DNA of 64,000 nt from Methylobacterium sp. J-067 (GCF_022829465.1 NZ_JAKSXZ010000110.1:62001-126000); one strand, 5' to 3'; positions 15,101 through 26,296 are shown, counted from the stretch's first letter. Notes: generated from the letters alone by a model not told the origin. Numbers and translations are program-made.

Positions 15101-15745
15101 ATGACCGCCCGCACCCTCTACTACGCCCCCGGCGCCTGCTCGCTGGCGGCGCATATCGTCCTTGAGGAATCCGGTCTGCCCTTCGAAGGCAAGGCCCTCG
15201 ATCTCGCCAGGGGCGACCAGCGCTTGGGGCAATACCTCGCCATCAACGACCGGGGGCGGGTGCCGGCGCTGGTCGAGGACAGCTGGGTGCTCACCGAATG
15301 TTCGGCCATCATGCGCCACGTCGCCCGGCAGGTGCCGGAGACGGGCCTGTGGCCGGCGGAGCTGTGTGAGATGGCCATCGCCGACGAATGGCTCGGCTGG
15401 CTCGCCTGCAACCATCACGTCACCTATGCCCATGTCCGCCGCGCCGAGCGTTACACGGACGACGAGGACGCCCATGACGGCATCCGCGCCAAGGGCGCCG
15501 ACACCTACGGCGATCTCTGCACCATGACCGAGGTGCGGCTCTCCCACGGGGGCTGGGCGGTCGGCGACCGTTTCACCGTGGCCGATGCCTACCTGATGGT
15601 CTTCTGGGTCTGGGGACGCGGGCAGGTTCTGAAGTTCGACATGGCGGAACGCTTCCCCGCCTGGACGGCGCACGCCAAGCGCGTGGCCGCCCGACCGGCG
15701 GTGCAGACCGTCTTCGCCCGCGAGGGCTTGGCGCTGCCGGCCTGA
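15101..15745 (+). CDS. Glutathione S-transferase family protein
   Basis: 214 residues with a thioredoxin-like N-terminal domain: YYAPGACSLAAHIVLEESG carries the Ser/Cys glutathione-contact region of beta-class enzymes, NDRGRVPALVED has the cis-Pro, and VLTECSAIMRHVAR has the E-S-like gamma-glutamyl contact (ECSAI). A helical C-terminal domain follows (GGWAVGDRFTVADAYL). It is probably cytosolic, conjugating or isomerising electrophiles; substrate unknown. It lies between the toxin-antitoxin pair and ilvC. Confidence 0.85.
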   Translation: MTARTLYYAPGACSLAAHIVLEESGLPFEGKALDLARGDQRLGQYLAINDRGRVPALVEDSWVLTECSAIMRHVARQVPETGLWPAELCEMAIADEWLGWLACNHHVTYAHVRRAERYTDDEDAHDGIRAKGADTYGDLCTMTEVRLSHGGWAVGDRFTVADAYLMVFWVWGRGQVLKFDMAERFPAWTAHAKRVAARPAVQTVFAREGLALPA

Positions 15746-15799
15746 CGGCGGATCAGCCCTGTACGGTTTGGCCTTCCGTTCAGAGGCTTGCGCGGCTAA

Positions 15800-16897
<1,098 letters not shown>

Positions 16898-16919
16898 TCG
16901 TCCCCGCCGTGAGGCAACG

Positions 16920-16955
16920 GGGCCGGCTCCAGAGATGGGGTCGGCCCTTTTCTTT
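16920..16955 (+). terminator. Intrinsic terminator after ilvC
   Basis: GGGCCGGCTCC (16920-16930) pairs with GGGGTCGGCCC (16937-16947), two of the pairs being G-T wobbles, around AGAGAT. TTTTCTTT follows. It lies 23 bases after the ilvC stop. Confidence 0.85.
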
Positions 16956-17006
16956 GCGCGCCGCCTCTGGAATGAACGGCTCCAACGACAAGTCAGGGAG
17001 GAGCCT

Positions 17007-17660
17007 ATGGACACATTGTACGGTGACGCGCACCGCGCCCTTCAGGACGATTTCGGCACGACGAAGCTCGCCGACTTCCTCGACAAGCACCACGTCCACC
17101 GCGCCATCGATGAGCAGGACCGCGCCTTCATCGAATCGCGCGACATGTTCTTTCTCTCGACCGTGGACGAGCAGGGCAACCCGACCGTCTCCTACAAGGG
17201 TGGCCCGACCGGCGTTGTAACCGTGGTCGGCGATACGACGCTCGCCTTCCCCGGCTACGACGGTAACGGGATGTTCCTGTCGATGGGCAACATCGTCGGC
17301 CAGGGGAAGGTCGGGATGCTGTTCATCGATTTCGAGACGCCGCACCGCCTGCGCGTCCAGGGCACCGCGCGGATCGTGAGGGACGACCCGCTCCAGAGCA
17401 GCTACCCGGAGGCGCAGTACATCGTGCGCGTCGAGGTCGAGACACTGTGGGTGAACTGCCCCCGCTACATCCACCGCTACACGAAGATCGAGCAGAGCCG
17501 CTACGTGCCGAAGGACGGCACGGAGACGCCGCTGGCCCAGTGGAAGCGCCTGGACTTCGTGCAGCCCGTCATCGCGGACGAGGATCGGGCGCGGGTCGCC
17601 GCCGAGGGCGAACTCGATCTCGGGGCCTACGGCGAACTCGTCGCGCGCGGGCGGGGCTAG
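17007..17660 (+). CDS. Pyridoxamine 5'-phosphate oxidase-like flavoprotein
   Basis: 217 residues of the PPOX/FMN-binding split-barrel family. RDMFFLSTVDEQGNPTVSYK (from about residue 46) is the family's first strands, and FPGYDGNGMFLSMGNIVGQG and LLFIDFETPHRLRVQGTARI follow, the latter a typical flavin-contact part. The ATG at 17007 is preceded by AGGGAGGAG. It is not PdxH, since the substrate-binding C-terminus differs; related proteins act as general FMN or F420-type oxidoreductases. Stands alone after the ilvC terminator. Confidence 0.8.
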   Translation: MDTLYGDAHRALQDDFGTTKLADFLDKHHVHRAIDEQDRAFIESRDMFFLSTVDEQGNPTVSYKGGPTGVVTVVGDTTLAFPGYDGNGMFLSMGNIVGQGKVGMLFIDFETPHRLRVQGTARIVRDDPLQSSYPEAQYIVRVEVETLWVNCPRYIHRYTKIEQSRYVPKDGTETPLAQWKRLDFVQPVIADEDRARVAAEGELDLGAYGELVARGRG

Positions 17661-17666
17661 CCCGGT

Positions 17667-18449
17667 TCAGGGTCTCTTGCGGGCCACGATGAAGACCCGC
17701 GGGAAGGCGAGGAGACGTCTGCCGTCCGCCCGCGGGGCATAGGCCGCATCGATCTTCGCCTCGTAAGCCGCGAGGAAGCCGGCGCGCTGGTCTGCGTCGA
17801 GGGGATCGAGGAAAGGGCGCAGCCCCGTGGCGCTCACCCAGGAGACGATGGCCGCCGCATCGGCCATGCGGTGGTGATAGGCGGTGCGCCAGATATCGAC
17901 CTCGGCGGCCAGCGGCGCGAGAAGGTCGTAATAGCCGGCGGGCTCCAGCATCCGGCCGAGGCGACCCGCCACGGCCGGGTCCCCGATGGCGGCGGCCCAG
18001 GAGCCGGCGGCCGCGACCTCGCGCATCAGGCGGTGGGTCGGCTCCGAGAGGTTGTCGGGCATCTGCACGGCGAGCACCCCGCCCGGCGCCAGGAGGCCGA
18101 ACAGGCGCGGCAGCAGGGTCGGGTGATCCGGCAGCCATTGCAGCACGGCGTTGGCGTAGATCAGGTCCGGCGCCCGCTCCGGCTCCCAGGTCGCGGCGTC
18201 GGCGAGGCCGAAGCGCAGATGCGGCAGGCGCGCCTGCGCGCTGTCGAGCATGGCGGGGGAGGTGTCGAGCCCGACGATCTCGGCCTCCGGATACCGGGCG
18301 GCGATGAGGGTCGTCGAGTTGCCCGGCCCGCAGCCGAGGTCGAAGGCGAGTGCCGGCCTCTCGAGGGGCACACGGGCCAGAAGGTCCGCCGCCGGGCGGG
18401 TCCGCTCGTCCTCGAAGCGGGTGTAGAGGGCGGGGTTCCAATCGGCCAT
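17667..18449 (-). CDS. tam: Trans-aconitate 2-methyltransferase
   Basis: Methylates trans-aconitate, a by-product that inhibits the TCA cycle, using SAM. It has 260 residues, near the E. coli Tam length. [20 protein letters not shown] is the family's typical N-terminus, [10 protein letters not shown] is SAM motif I, and [12 protein letters not shown] the post-motif. The C-terminal [20 protein letters not shown] and [10 protein letters not shown] are also characteristic. It ends 6 bases from the convergent flavoprotein gene. A haloacid dehalogenase gene lies 20 bases upstream in the same direction. Confidence 0.88.
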   Translation of the reverse strand: MADWNPALYTRFEDERTRPAADLLARVPLERPALAFDLGCGPGNSTTLIAARYPEAEIVGLDTSPAMLDSAQARLPHLRFGLADAATWEPERAPDLIYANAVLQWLPDHPTLLPRLFGLLAPGGVLAVQMPDNLSEPTHRLMREVAAAGSWAAAIGDPAVAGRLGRMLEPAGYYDLLAPLAAEVDIWRTAYHHRMADAAAIVSWVSATGLRPFLDPLDADQRAGFLAAYEAKIDAAYAPRADGRRLLAFPRVFIVARKRP

Positions 18450-18469
18450 GCGGGCTCCGCTCTCGCGCG

Positions 18470-19174
18470 TCAGCGGCAGCCGAGTTGGTCGGCGAGGTCC
18501 GCCAGATCGGACGCCGCGTAGGTCACGGGTACGCTCGGGCCGGTTTCGCCGCCGGCCGGCCCATGCTCCGAGGGCCGGGCGATGTGGGCGGTGGAGAGCC
18601 CGTGGCTCGCCGCCGCCGCGAGGTCGCTCGAATGGGCGGCGACCATCATCGTTTCTTCCGACGTGAAGCCGAAGGCGGCCACCGCGTCCCGGTAGAGGGC
18701 GGGCTTCGGCTTGTAGTCGCGGGAATAGCCGGCGCCGAGAATCGCGTCGAAGACGAGGCCGTTGCGGCGGGCGAGGTCCACCATCAGCCGCACCGGGCCG
18801 TTCGAGTTCGGCGCCAGCATGAAGCGCTCGCGCAGCCGGGCCAGGGCGGCGGGCACTTCGGGCCATGCATCGAGCTTATGCCACGCCTGGACCAGTTCCG
18901 CCCGCGCCGCGTCGGACACGTCCGCGATGCCGAAGTGCGCCAGCACGTCGGGGAGCGATTCGGCGTGCAGCGTGTCGAGATCGACGAAGGGGCGGGCGCC
19001 CGACCGGACGGTCTCCATCGAGGGCTGGTAGCGCCCCCGCCACGCATCGGCGAAGGCGCCGGCATTGAGGTCCGGGGCCTGTGCGGAGAGGACACGACGC
19101 GCCTCCCGCGCGACGCCGGAGCGCCAATCGACCAGCGTCCCGAAGACGTCGAAGACCAGCGCCCGGATCGTCAT
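18470..19174 (-). CDS. Haloacid dehalogenase, type II
   Basis: 234 residues of the HAD superfamily. DVFGTLVDW gives the nucleophile Asp9 in the DxxGT motif, with the second aspartate replaced by Gly as in L-2-haloacid dehalogenases. [13 protein letters not shown] is motif II (Ser/Asn), [10 protein letters not shown] supplies the motif III lysine, and [18 protein letters not shown] is motif IV. These enzymes hydrolyse 2-haloacids, but physiological substrates vary. The start ATG overlaps the trpS stop by four bases (ATGA), so the two genes are coupled. Confidence 0.85.
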   Translation of the reverse strand: MTIRALVFDVFGTLVDWRSGVAREARRVLSAQAPDLNAGAFADAWRGRYQPSMETVRSGARPFVDLDTLHAESLPDVLAHFGIADVSDAARAELVQAWHKLDAWPEVPAALARLRERFMLAPNSNGPVRLMVDLARRNGLVFDAILGAGYSRDYKPKPALYRDAVAAFGFTSEETMMVAAHSSDLAAAASHGLSTAHIARPSEHGPAGGETGPSVPVTYAASDLADLADQLGCR

Positions 19175-20220
19175 CCCCGCTTCCTCCGCACGAACCCGAC
19201 GATGTCCTTCACCGCATCTAGGGTCTCCTGGGCGATGGCCTCGGCCCGCTCGGCGCCATCGGCGAGAACGGCTTCGATATGGCCGGGATCGGCTGACAAG
19301 CGGCGCATCTCGGCGGCGATGGGCGCAAGGCTCGACACGGCGAGGTCGGCCAGCGCCGGCTTGAACGCCGAGAACTGGGCGCCGCCGTGCTCGCGCAGCA
19401 CGTCCTCGCGGGTCGTGCCGGCGAGCGCCGCGTAGATGCCGACGAGGTTGTCTGCCTCCGGCCGCTCCTTCAGCCCCGCCACCTCGGAGGGGAGGGCTTC
19501 GGGATCGGTCTTCGCCCGGCGGATCTTCTGGGCGATGGCGTCCGAATCGTCCGTGAGGTTGATGCGCGAATTGTCCGAGGGGTCGGACTTCGACATCTTC
19601 TTGGTGCCGTCGCGCAGGGACATGACCCGGGCCGCCGGGCCGCCGATGATCGGCTCGGTGATCGGGAAGAATCCTTCCCCATGGCCCTGCGCCGTGATCG
19701 ACGCGCCGAAATCGGTGTTGAACTTCTGCGCGATGTCGCGGGTCAGTTCGAGGTGCTGCTTCTGGTCCTCGCCCACGGGCACATGGGTGGCGCGGTAGGC
19801 GAGGATGTCGGCGGCCATCAGCACGGGATAGTCGTAGAGGCCGATGGAGGCGTTCTCCCGATCCTTGCCCGCCTTCTCCTTGAACTGGGTCATGCGGTTC
19901 AGCCAGCCGAGGCGGGCGACGCAATTAAACACCCAGGCGAGTTCGGCGTGCTGCGGCACCTGGCTCTGGTTGAAGACGATGGAGCGCTTCGGGTCGATGC
20001 CGGCGGCGATGAAGGCGGCAGTGACTTCGCGGATCTGGCCGCGCAGGGCTTCCGGGTCCTGCCAGACGGTGATCGCGTGCATGTCGACGACGCAGTACAG
20101 GCACTGCGCCTCCCGCGCCTGCATCTCCACGAAGCGCCGGATGGCACCGAGATAATTGCCGAGATGGAGGTTGCCGGTCGGCTGGACGCCGGAGAACACC
20201 AATTCCTTGAACGCGGCCAT
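19171..20220 (-). CDS. trpS: Tryptophanyl-tRNA synthetase
   Basis: Class I aminoacyl-tRNA synthetase charging tRNA-Trp. It has 349 residues. The HIGH-like signature HLGN is at 19-22 within [17 protein letters not shown], and the KMSKS loop is [10 protein letters not shown]. The start [11 protein letters not shown] at 20220 matches the usual TrpS N-terminus; an extra 12 codons upstream are possible. The downstream dehalogenase is coupled to it. There is no link in the sequence to the trp operon at 51.8 kb. Confidence 0.96.
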   Translation of the reverse strand: MAAFKELVFSGVQPTGNLHLGNYLGAIRRFVEMQAREAQCLYCVVDMHAITVWQDPEALRGQIREVTAAFIAAGIDPKRSIVFNQSQVPQHAELAWVFNCVARLGWLNRMTQFKEKAGKDRENASIGLYDYPVLMAADILAYRATHVPVGEDQKQHLELTRDIAQKFNTDFGASITAQGHGEGFFPITEPIIGGPAARVMSLRDGTKKMSKSDPSDNSRINLTDDSDAIAQKIRRAKTDPEALPSEVAGLKERPEADNLVGIYAALAGTTREDVLREHGGAQFSAFKPALADLAVSSLAPIAAEMRRLSADPGHIEAVLADGAERAEAIAQETLDAVKDIVGFVRRKRG

Positions 20221-20327
20221 CGGCGCCGATCCTGAGAGTGAAGGGCCGGGTCTCACGGGGTCACGTCTCGCCAGCCGGGCGCCGGTTAGTGGAACCTCGC
20301 CGCCGAAGGGTCAAGCGGAGGCGACGC

Positions 20328-21188
20328 TCAGGGTTCGCGCATCTCCACGAGAGCGCTCGGGCAAAGGTCCACCAGGGGGCAGCGTCCGCAGGCGGGGCGG
20401 CTGTAGTGGCACACCTGCTGCCCGTGCATCATCAGGATCTCGTGGTTGTCGTAGAGGTCCTGCGCCGACCAGTCGGCAGGCAGTTGCGCGAGCAGCAGGA
20501 CATGCGCCGGCGCGAGGCCGACGCGCGGCCCGATCAGCCCGAGGCGCTGGGCGACGCGGTGGTGGTGGCTGTCCACCGGCAGCGCCCGCATCCGCAGGGA
20601 CGAGAAGGCGAGCACGGCGGCGCTGGTTTTCGGCCCGATGCCGGGGAATTGCTCCAGCCAGCGCCGCGCCTCCTCCGGGGGAAGGTCCGCCAGGAAATCG
20701 AGGCTCAGACGCCCGGCGCGGGCGTCGATGGCCGTGAGGATCTCGCGGATGCGCGGTGCCTTCAGCTCCGGCCACGTCACCCCGGCGATGGCTTCCTCGA
20801 TGGCGGAGGGTTCGGCGTGCATCACCTCCTCCCAGGTCGGGAAGCGGGCGCGCAGGCTCTTGAAGGCCTTGCCGGAGGCGGCATTGCGCGTCCGGTGCGA
20901 GAGCAGCGCCGAGATCAACTCGGACAGTGGCTCCTTCTCGCTGAAGTACGGGATCGGGCATTTGTACACGGCGCAGAGCCGGGCATGCACCACGAGCGCG
21001 AGATCGCCCGCCCCGTCGCTCTCGGCGGCGGACACGACCTTGGGGGGCGAATGATCGTTCGCGGCGAGCATAACCGGCAAATCACCGGCAGCTTGGCCAC
21101 GTTCCCGCCCGGCATCGGCGGCGGCAAAATGTCCATCGGCGAGCGGCTGGGCCGCCCGCGCAGAGAGGAACCCGCTCACGGACGTCAC
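20328..21188 (-). CDS. Endonuclease III-like DNA glycosylase
   Basis: HhH-GPD protein with an iron-sulphur cluster. LEQFPGIGPKTSAAVLAFSS carries the helix-hairpin-helix and the candidate lysine, PVDSHHHRVAQRLGL has the conserved aspartate, and CHYSRPACGRCPLVDLC gives the four cluster cysteines. It resembles Nth but with unusual SHHH around the aspartate, as in a divergent Rhizobiales family. The GTG at 21188 overlaps the upstream stop (GTGA); the N-terminal 40 residues are low-complexity, so the ATG at 21071 is an equally good start. Probably acts in base excision repair. Confidence 0.8.
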   Translation of the reverse strand: MTSVSGFLSARAAQPLADGHFAAADAGRERGQAAGDLPVMLAANDHSPPKVVSAAESDGAGDLALVVHARLCAVYKCPIPYFSEKEPLSELISALLSHRTRNAASGKAFKSLRARFPTWEEVMHAEPSAIEEAIAGVTWPELKAPRIREILTAIDARAGRLSLDFLADLPPEEARRWLEQFPGIGPKTSAAVLAFSSLRMRALPVDSHHHRVAQRLGLIGPRVGLAPAHVLLLAQLPADWSAQDLYDNHEILMMHGQQVCHYSRPACGRCPLVDLCPSALVEMREP

Positions 21189-21928
21189 TTCAGCAGGGCG
21201 TAGATGTTGACGTCGAGGGTGTCGTCCGCGCCGTCCTTAAGGTCGGTCACGTATTCCTCCACGAACTTGTCCTGCACCACGATGTCCTTGGCATCGAGGT
21301 AGGCGGTCAGGGTCTCGTAGGTGCTATCGATGCCCTCGTAGGAGCCCCGGTGGGCGAAGCGCAGAGCCTTGCCGGAAGGCGTCGTGCCGAAGCGCAGCCC
21401 GTCCTCGGAAGCCGGCGGCGTGGCCGGCGCGGTGGCGACGGGGATCATCGCCTCGAAGTCGAAGCCGGCATCCTCCGTCTTGGTGAAGACGGCGATGGGA
21501 CGTCCGGCCGGCTTGATCCCGGCCTTGGCGAGATCGGCCTCGATCTGTGCGAAGGCCTTCTGCAGGCTCGGGACGGCCTCTTCCCAGGTGGCCTTGCCGG
21601 AGAGGATGGCGGCGGGCTTCGCCGGCAGCGTCACCTCATCGACGTCGCCCGCTTCGGCGGGCTTGGCGACGAGGGGCGGGCGCGACGGATCGGCGGGCTG
21701 CGCCGCTTGGCCGGCGGGGGGCGGGACGATGGCCTGTTCCGGTGCCGGGGCGGCGCTCTTGTTTGGATCGGCCGGCGGGTTCGGCGCGGTGGTCGTCGGC
21801 AGCGGGTTGGTTTGCGCGGGGGAGGGGGGCTGCTGCGCCGCAAGGGGCATGGCGGTGGCCAGCCCTGCGGCGAGGGCGCAGAGCGCGGGGACGAGACGAC
21901 GGCAACGGGTCACGCGGGTGGCTCCCAT
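21185..21928 (-). CDS. Exported GyrI-like (effector-binding domain) protein
   Basis: 247 residues. The N-terminus MGATRVTRCRRLVPALCALA, with a hydrophobic run to AMPLAAQQ, is a signal peptide. A Pro/Ala-rich linker follows (about 35-95). The C-terminal domain (SLQKAFAQIEADLAKAGIKP, FRF-like KALRFAHRGSYEGIDSTYET, VEEYVTDLKDGADDTLDVNI) is a GyrI/AraC-effector-binding fold, which usually binds small molecules inside the cell. An exported version suggests periplasmic ligand binding. It is coupled to the downstream endonuclease gene. The ATG at 21928 is chosen for the signal peptide. Confidence 0.7.
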   Translation of the reverse strand: MGATRVTRCRRLVPALCALAAGLATAMPLAAQQPPSPAQTNPLPTTTAPNPPADPNKSAAPAPEQAIVPPPAGQAAQPADPSRPPLVAKPAEAGDVDEVTLPAKPAAILSGKATWEEAVPSLQKAFAQIEADLAKAGIKPAGRPIAVFTKTEDAGFDFEAMIPVATAPATPPASEDGLRFGTTPSGKALRFAHRGSYEGIDSTYETLTAYLDAKDIVVQDKFVEEYVTDLKDGADDTLDVNIYALLK

Positions 21929-22110
21929 CGGCGGCGGCGACTCGGGGTCTCGCGGCGGCCGGGTGTTAACGTAATTCGGTTCCGCCGGTGCCGCGAGGCC
22001 GTCCGTCACGGGGCCGAACCGGTGCGGCGGATCTGCAACGCTGCGGCGCACTCGCGCTCGGGCGCCGGGTTTGCCATAAGCGCGCGAACCCCTCCGGCAG
22101 ATCCTTCCGT

Positions 22111-23001
22111 ATGAGTGCACTCGCCCATCGCCGTTTCTTGAAGATGCACGGCGCCGGCAACGCCATCGTGGTGCTCGACCTGCGCGGCACGGCCGTGGGC
22201 GTCTCGGCGGCCGAAGCGCGGGCCATTTCGGCCGATCCGGGCTCGTCCTTCGATCAATTGATGGTGTTGCACGATCCCGTGAGTCCGGGGACTGACGCGT
22301 TCATGCGCATCTACAACACGGACGGATCGGAATCCGGCGCCTGCGGAAACGGCACCCGCTGCGTCGCCTACGCGATGCTGGACGACCCGGCCATGGCCCG
22401 GCCTGCCGAGGGCAGCCGCCTGCTTCTGGAGACCAGCGCCGGCCGGGTCGGCGTGCGGCGCAATTCGGAGCGGTCCTTCACCGTCGACATGGGCCGCCCG
22501 CACCTCGCCTGGGACGAGATCCCACTGGCCGAGCCCTTCCCGGATACCCGCCGCATCGAGTTGCAGGTCGGGCCCATCGACAACCCGGTGCTGCACTCGC
22601 CGGGGGTCGTGAACATGGGCAACCCCCACGCGGTGTTCTTCGTGGAGACGGACCCGGACGGGTACGATCTTGGCCGAATCGGGCCGCTTCTGGAGAATCA
22701 TCCGGTCTTCCCCGAGCGGGCCAACATCTCGGTCGCTCAGGTGCTGGACCGGGAGGCGATCAAGCTGCGGGTGTGGGAGCGTGGCGCGGGCCTGACGCTC
22801 GCCTGCGGCACGGCGGCCTGCGCGACCGTGGTGGCGGCCTCGCGCCTTAGGATGATCGGCCGGCAGGCCACAGTAAGCCTGCCCGGTGGCGACCTCTTCG
22901 TGGAGTGGCGGGCCGACGACCATGTGCTGATGACCGGCCCGGTCGCCCTCGTCGCGGAAGGCACCTTCGCGCCGGAGCTGTTCGCCGGGATCGATTGTTG
23001 A
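22111..23001 (+). CDS. dapF: Diaminopimelate epimerase
   Basis: Turns LL- into meso-diaminopimelate for lysine and peptidoglycan, with no cofactor and two active cysteines. Both are seen: Cys78 in [10 protein letters not shown] and Cys232 in [28 protein letters not shown] opens the protein, and [11 protein letters not shown] is the mid motif. It has 296 residues. The stop overlaps the TTG start of mtaB (TTGA), a conserved Rhizobiales pairing. Confidence 0.96.
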   Translation: MSALAHRRFLKMHGAGNAIVVLDLRGTAVGVSAAEARAISADPGSSFDQLMVLHDPVSPGTDAFMRIYNTDGSESGACGNGTRCVAYAMLDDPAMARPAEGSRLLLETSAGRVGVRRNSERSFTVDMGRPHLAWDEIPLAEPFPDTRRIELQVGPIDNPVLHSPGVVNMGNPHAVFFVETDPDGYDLGRIGPLLENHPVFPERANISVAQVLDREAIKLRVWERGAGLTLACGTAACATVVAASRLRMIGRQATVSLPGGDLFVEWRADDHVLMTGPVALVAEGTFAPELFAGIDC

Positions 23002-24281
23002 GCGTCGAGACCCTGTCCTTCGGCTGCCGGCTCAACATCGTCGAGACGGAGGCCATGCGCCGCCTCGCCGCTCGTGACGGGCGCCCGCGACTCGTGGTGA
23101 ACACCTGCGCGGTGACGCAGGAAGCCGGAAAGCAGGCGCGCAAGGCGATCCGCCGCGCCGCCCGCGCCCATCCCGAGGCCGAGATCGTCGTGACCGGCTG
23201 CGGCGCCGAGGTCGAGACCGAGGCCTACCGCGCCATGCCCGAAATCGGGCGGTTGATCGGCAATGCGGAGAAACTGAACCCGTCCGCCTGGGCCGGCGCG
23301 GCGCGGGGTCCGGGGGCGGTGATGGAAGCCCTCACCGCCGAGCGCGCGAACGTTTCGGCAATGGCGGGGCATACCCGCACCTTCGTGCCCGTGCAGAACG
23401 GTTGTGATCACCGCTGCACCTTCTGCGTCATCCCGTTCGGACGGGGGCGCTCCCGCTCCGTGCCGGCGGGCGCGGTGGTGGAGCAGGTGGCCCGTACCGT
23501 GGAGGCCGGCGGGCGCGAGGTGGTGCTCACGGGGGTCGATCTCACCGCCTATGGCCGCGATCTCGACGAGGGCGTGTCCCTCGGCGGGCTGGTGCTGCGG
23601 ATCCTCGCGGAGGTCCCGGACCTCGCGCGGCTGCGGCTGTCGTCGATCGATTCCGTGGAAGCCGACGACGCCCTGCTCGATGCCATCGGCGGGCAGCCTC
23701 GGCTGATGCCGCATCTGCACTTGTCGTTGCAGGCCGGCGACGACCTCATCCTCAAACGCATGAAGCGCCGCCATTCCCGCCAGGACGCGATCCGCTTCTG
23801 CGCGCAGGCCCGCGCCGCCCGGCCCGGCCTCGTCTTCGGCGTCGATCTGATCGCGGGCTTCCCCACCGAGACCGAAGCACAGTTCGGCCAGACCCTCGCC
23901 CTGGTCGAGGAATGCGGCCTGACGCATCTACACGTCTTTCCCTATTCGCCCCGCCCCGACACCCCGGCCGCGCGGATGCCCCCGGTGGCGCCGGAGGCGA
24001 TCCGCGACCGCGCGGCGCGTCTGCGGGAGGCGGGCGATGCCGCCCGCGCCCTGCATCTGGCGCTACAAGTGGGGAAGACGCTGACGGTGCTGGCCGAGCG
24101 CGGCGGCACCGGCCGGGCGGAGGATTTCTCGACCGTGCTCCTCGGCGAGGGCATCGCGCCGGGCACGATCCGCGACGTCCGCATCGCCGGCCATGACGGG
24201 ACGCGGCTGATCGCGGAACCTCAGCCGGTCGCGCCGCAGGCCGACAGGGCCGCCTCCATATGCACCGGAGCCGGTGCCTGA
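22998..24281 (+). CDS. mtaB: tRNA (t6A37) methylthiotransferase MtaB
   Basis: Radical-SAM enzyme adding a methylthio group to t6A37 of tRNA. It has 427 residues. The N-terminal MTTase domain holds Cys10 (SFGCRLN), Cys37 (NTCAVT) and Cys68 (TGCGAE) for the auxiliary cluster. The radical-SAM cluster is Cys136, Cys140 and Cys143 in [25 protein letters not shown]-like tail follows. The TTG at 22998 is the best start because it overlaps the dapF stop and places SFGCRLN correctly near the N-terminus. The 3' end overlaps the convergent pseudouridine synthase gene by 61 bases. Confidence 0.93.
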   Translation: MSVETLSFGCRLNIVETEAMRRLAARDGRPRLVVNTCAVTQEAGKQARKAIRRAARAHPEAEIVVTGCGAEVETEAYRAMPEIGRLIGNAEKLNPSAWAGAARGPGAVMEALTAERANVSAMAGHTRTFVPVQNGCDHRCTFCVIPFGRGRSRSVPAGAVVEQVARTVEAGGREVVLTGVDLTAYGRDLDEGVSLGGLVLRILAEVPDLARLRLSSIDSVEADDALLDAIGGQPRLMPHLHLSLQAGDDLILKRMKRRHSRQDAIRFCAQARAARPGLVFGVDLIAGFPTETEAQFGQTLALVEECGLTHLHVFPYSPRPDTPAARMPPVAPEAIRDRAARLREAGDAARALHLALQVGKTLTVLAERGGTGRAEDFSTVLLGEGIAPGTIRDVRIAGHDGTRLIAEPQPVAPQADRAASICTGAGA

Positions 24282-24901
24282 ACGACGATGGGCTCACGCT
24301 TCGGGTAGAGCGGCAGCGACAGGGCGCGGGCGTGGAGGTGCAGGGCGCTCCCGCGTGGCGCGCCGCCGTAGATCGGGTCCCCGAAGATCGGCCAACCCGA
24401 TTCGGCGCAGTGGACGCGCAATTGGTGCGTTCGCCCTGTCACCGGCTTGAGTTCGAGCCATGTCCGACCCTCGGCCCGGCCGAGGACGCGCCAATGGGTC
24501 AGGGCCGTATCGCCCGCCGGGTCGGCTTTCATCCACCACGAACGCGGATCGGAGGAGCGGCGGGCCAGCGGCATGTCGATGCTGCCGGCCTCCTCGGTCG
24601 GGCCGCCGGAGACGATGGCCCAATAGGTCTTCTCGGCCTGATTGCCGGAAAAGAGCTTGCCGAGGCGGGCCAAAGCCTTGGCGTGACGGCCGAGTGCGAG
24701 GCAACCGGACGTGTCCCGGTCGAGGCGGTGCGCCGCCTCCGGCCGGCGGGGCAGGCCGAAGCGGAGCGCGTCGAGATGATCGGTCAGCGTCTCGCCGCCA
24801 CGGGGGCCGGGATGGACCGGAAGTCCCGCAGGCTTGTCGATGACGAGCACCAGGGCATCGCGATACAGGAGGCGCGCGCCTATGTCGGTTGTATGAGGCA
24901 T
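24221..24901 (-). CDS. RluA-family pseudouridine synthase
   Basis: 226 residues. HRLDRDTSG at 58-66 contains the catalytic Asp61. VLVIDKPAGLPVHPG is the typical N-terminal motif, and PVTGRTHQLRVHCAESGWPI is the RluA motif III. There is no S4 domain, so it is of the RluA/TruC/short type, modifying uridine in rRNA or tRNA. It is convergent with mtaB and divergent from ftsY, with only 44 bases between its start and that of ftsY. Confidence 0.9.
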   Translation of the reverse strand: MPHTTDIGARLLYRDALVLVIDKPAGLPVHPGPRGGETLTDHLDALRFGLPRRPEAAHRLDRDTSGCLALGRHAKALARLGKLFSGNQAEKTYWAIVSGGPTEEAGSIDMPLARRSSDPRSWWMKADPAGDTALTHWRVLGRAEGRTWLELKPVTGRTHQLRVHCAESGWPIFGDPIYGGAPRGSALHLHARALSLPLYPKREPIVVQAPAPVHMEAALSACGATG

Positions 24902-24945
24902 CGGATTCGGGACATGCGCCGGATTCGGGCGGAAGGCGAGGGTTT

Positions 24946-26292
24946 ATGACGAGCGAGGACAAGCCCGGCTGGTTCGGGCGCCTGTTCGGGCGCAAGGGCA
25001 AGGACGAGGTCAAGGAGGAGGTGCCCGCCAACCCCGGCGAGGGCGAATTGGATTTCGCCACGGGCGCGGAGGATGTGGAACACATCCCGCTGCCCGAGGA
25101 CGAAGGCGCCATCGATGCCACGGAAGGCGCCGACCTGCTGCCCGTCGAGGGCGAGGACGAGAAGCCCCCCACCGGCACGGCCGGCGACCGGCCGGGCCAC
25201 GGGTCGGACCCGGTCGATACCGGCACCATGAACCGCGAGCCGAACGTCTCGTCGGCGTTGGATGTCTCGCCCGAGCCGGATGTCGCCCTCGACCCGGACA
25301 TCCAGCCGACCGACACCGCCGCCGCCCTGGCGCACGATGCTGGTGCGGGCCCCGACCGCGAGCCGGAGGCCAAAGGCTGGTGGAGCCGCCTGACGTCGGG
25401 CATGCGCCGCACCTCTACGGCCCTGTCCGACCGGGTGACGGGGCTGTTCACGAAGCGCAAGCTCGACGCCACCACCCTCGAAGACCTTGAGGACGCGCTG
25501 ATCCAGGCCGATTTCGGCCTGGAAACCGCGATGAAAATTTCGGAAGCGGTCGGCAAGGGGCGCTACGAGAAGGGCATCTCCCCGGACGAGGTCCGCGCCA
25601 TCCTCGCCACGGAAGTCGAGCGGGCGCTGGAGCCGGTGGCCAAGCCCCTGGAGATCGACACAGCGAAGAAGCCGTTCGTGATCCTCACGGTCGGCGTCAA
25701 CGGCGCGGGCAAGACCACGACCCTCGGCAAGCTCTCCTCGAAATACCGGGCCGAGGGCCGCTCGGTGATGCTCGCGGCCGGCGACACGTTCCGCGCGGCG
25801 GCCATCGAGCAGCTGAACGTCTGGGGCGCCCGCACCGGCACGCCGGTCATCAGCGGCGCGCAGGGGGCGGATGCGGCGGGGCTCGCCTTCGATGCGCTGA
25901 AGCAGGCGCAGGCGGCAGGCACCGACATCCTGATGATCGACACGGCGGGCCGCCTGCAGAACAAGACCGGCCTGATGGCCGAGTTGGAGAAGATCGTCCG
26001 TGTCCTGCGCAAGCAGGATCCGGAGGCGCCGCACGCGACACTGTTGATCCTCGACGCGACGGTCGGCCAGAACGCCCTCTCGCAGGTGGAGTTGTTCTCC
26101 CAGGCCGCGCCGATTACCGGCTTGGTGATGACCAAGCTCGACGGCACGGCGCGGGGCGGCATCCTCGTGGCGCTGGCGGCGAAGTTCGGCCTGCCGGTGC
26201 ACTTCATCGGCGTCGGCGAGGGCGTCGAGGATCTGGAGCCCTTTGCGGCCCGCGATTTCGCCAGGGCCGTCGCCGGCCTGGAACGGGACTGA
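24946..26292 (+). CDS. ftsY: Signal recognition particle receptor FtsY
   Basis: GTPase that docks ribosome-SRP complexes at the inner membrane. 448 residues: an acidic A region (about 20-140), N domain (about 150-235) and G domain. G1 is GVNGAGKTT at 250-258; GDTFRAAA, DTAGRLQNK and TKLDGTARGG are the other GTPase motifs. The ATG at 24946 is used; an ATG 57 bases earlier has no reason to be preferred. yciB follows after four bases, so they are probably cotranscribed, as in many alphaproteobacteria. Confidence 0.97.
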   Translation: MTSEDKPGWFGRLFGRKGKDEVKEEVPANPGEGELDFATGAEDVEHIPLPEDEGAIDATEGADLLPVEGEDEKPPTGTAGDRPGHGSDPVDTGTMNREPNVSSALDVSPEPDVALDPDIQPTDTAAALAHDAGAGPDREPEAKGWWSRLTSGMRRTSTALSDRVTGLFTKRKLDATTLEDLEDALIQADFGLETAMKISEAVGKGRYEKGISPDEVRAILATEVERALEPVAKPLEIDTAKKPFVILTVGVNGAGKTTTLGKLSSKYRAEGRSVMLAAGDTFRAAAIEQLNVWGARTGTPVISGAQGADAAGLAFDALKQAQAAGTDILMIDTAGRLQNKTGLMAELEKIVRVLRKQDPEAPHATLLILDATVGQNALSQVELFSQAAPITGLVMTKLDGTARGGILVALAAKFGLPVHFIGVGEGVEDLEPFAARDFARAVAGLERD

Positions 26293-26296
26293 GACC

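Noticed and set aside
22029-22110. Leader or riboswitch upstream of dapF
   Set aside because: Short gap with no lysine-riboswitch-like helices or terminator.
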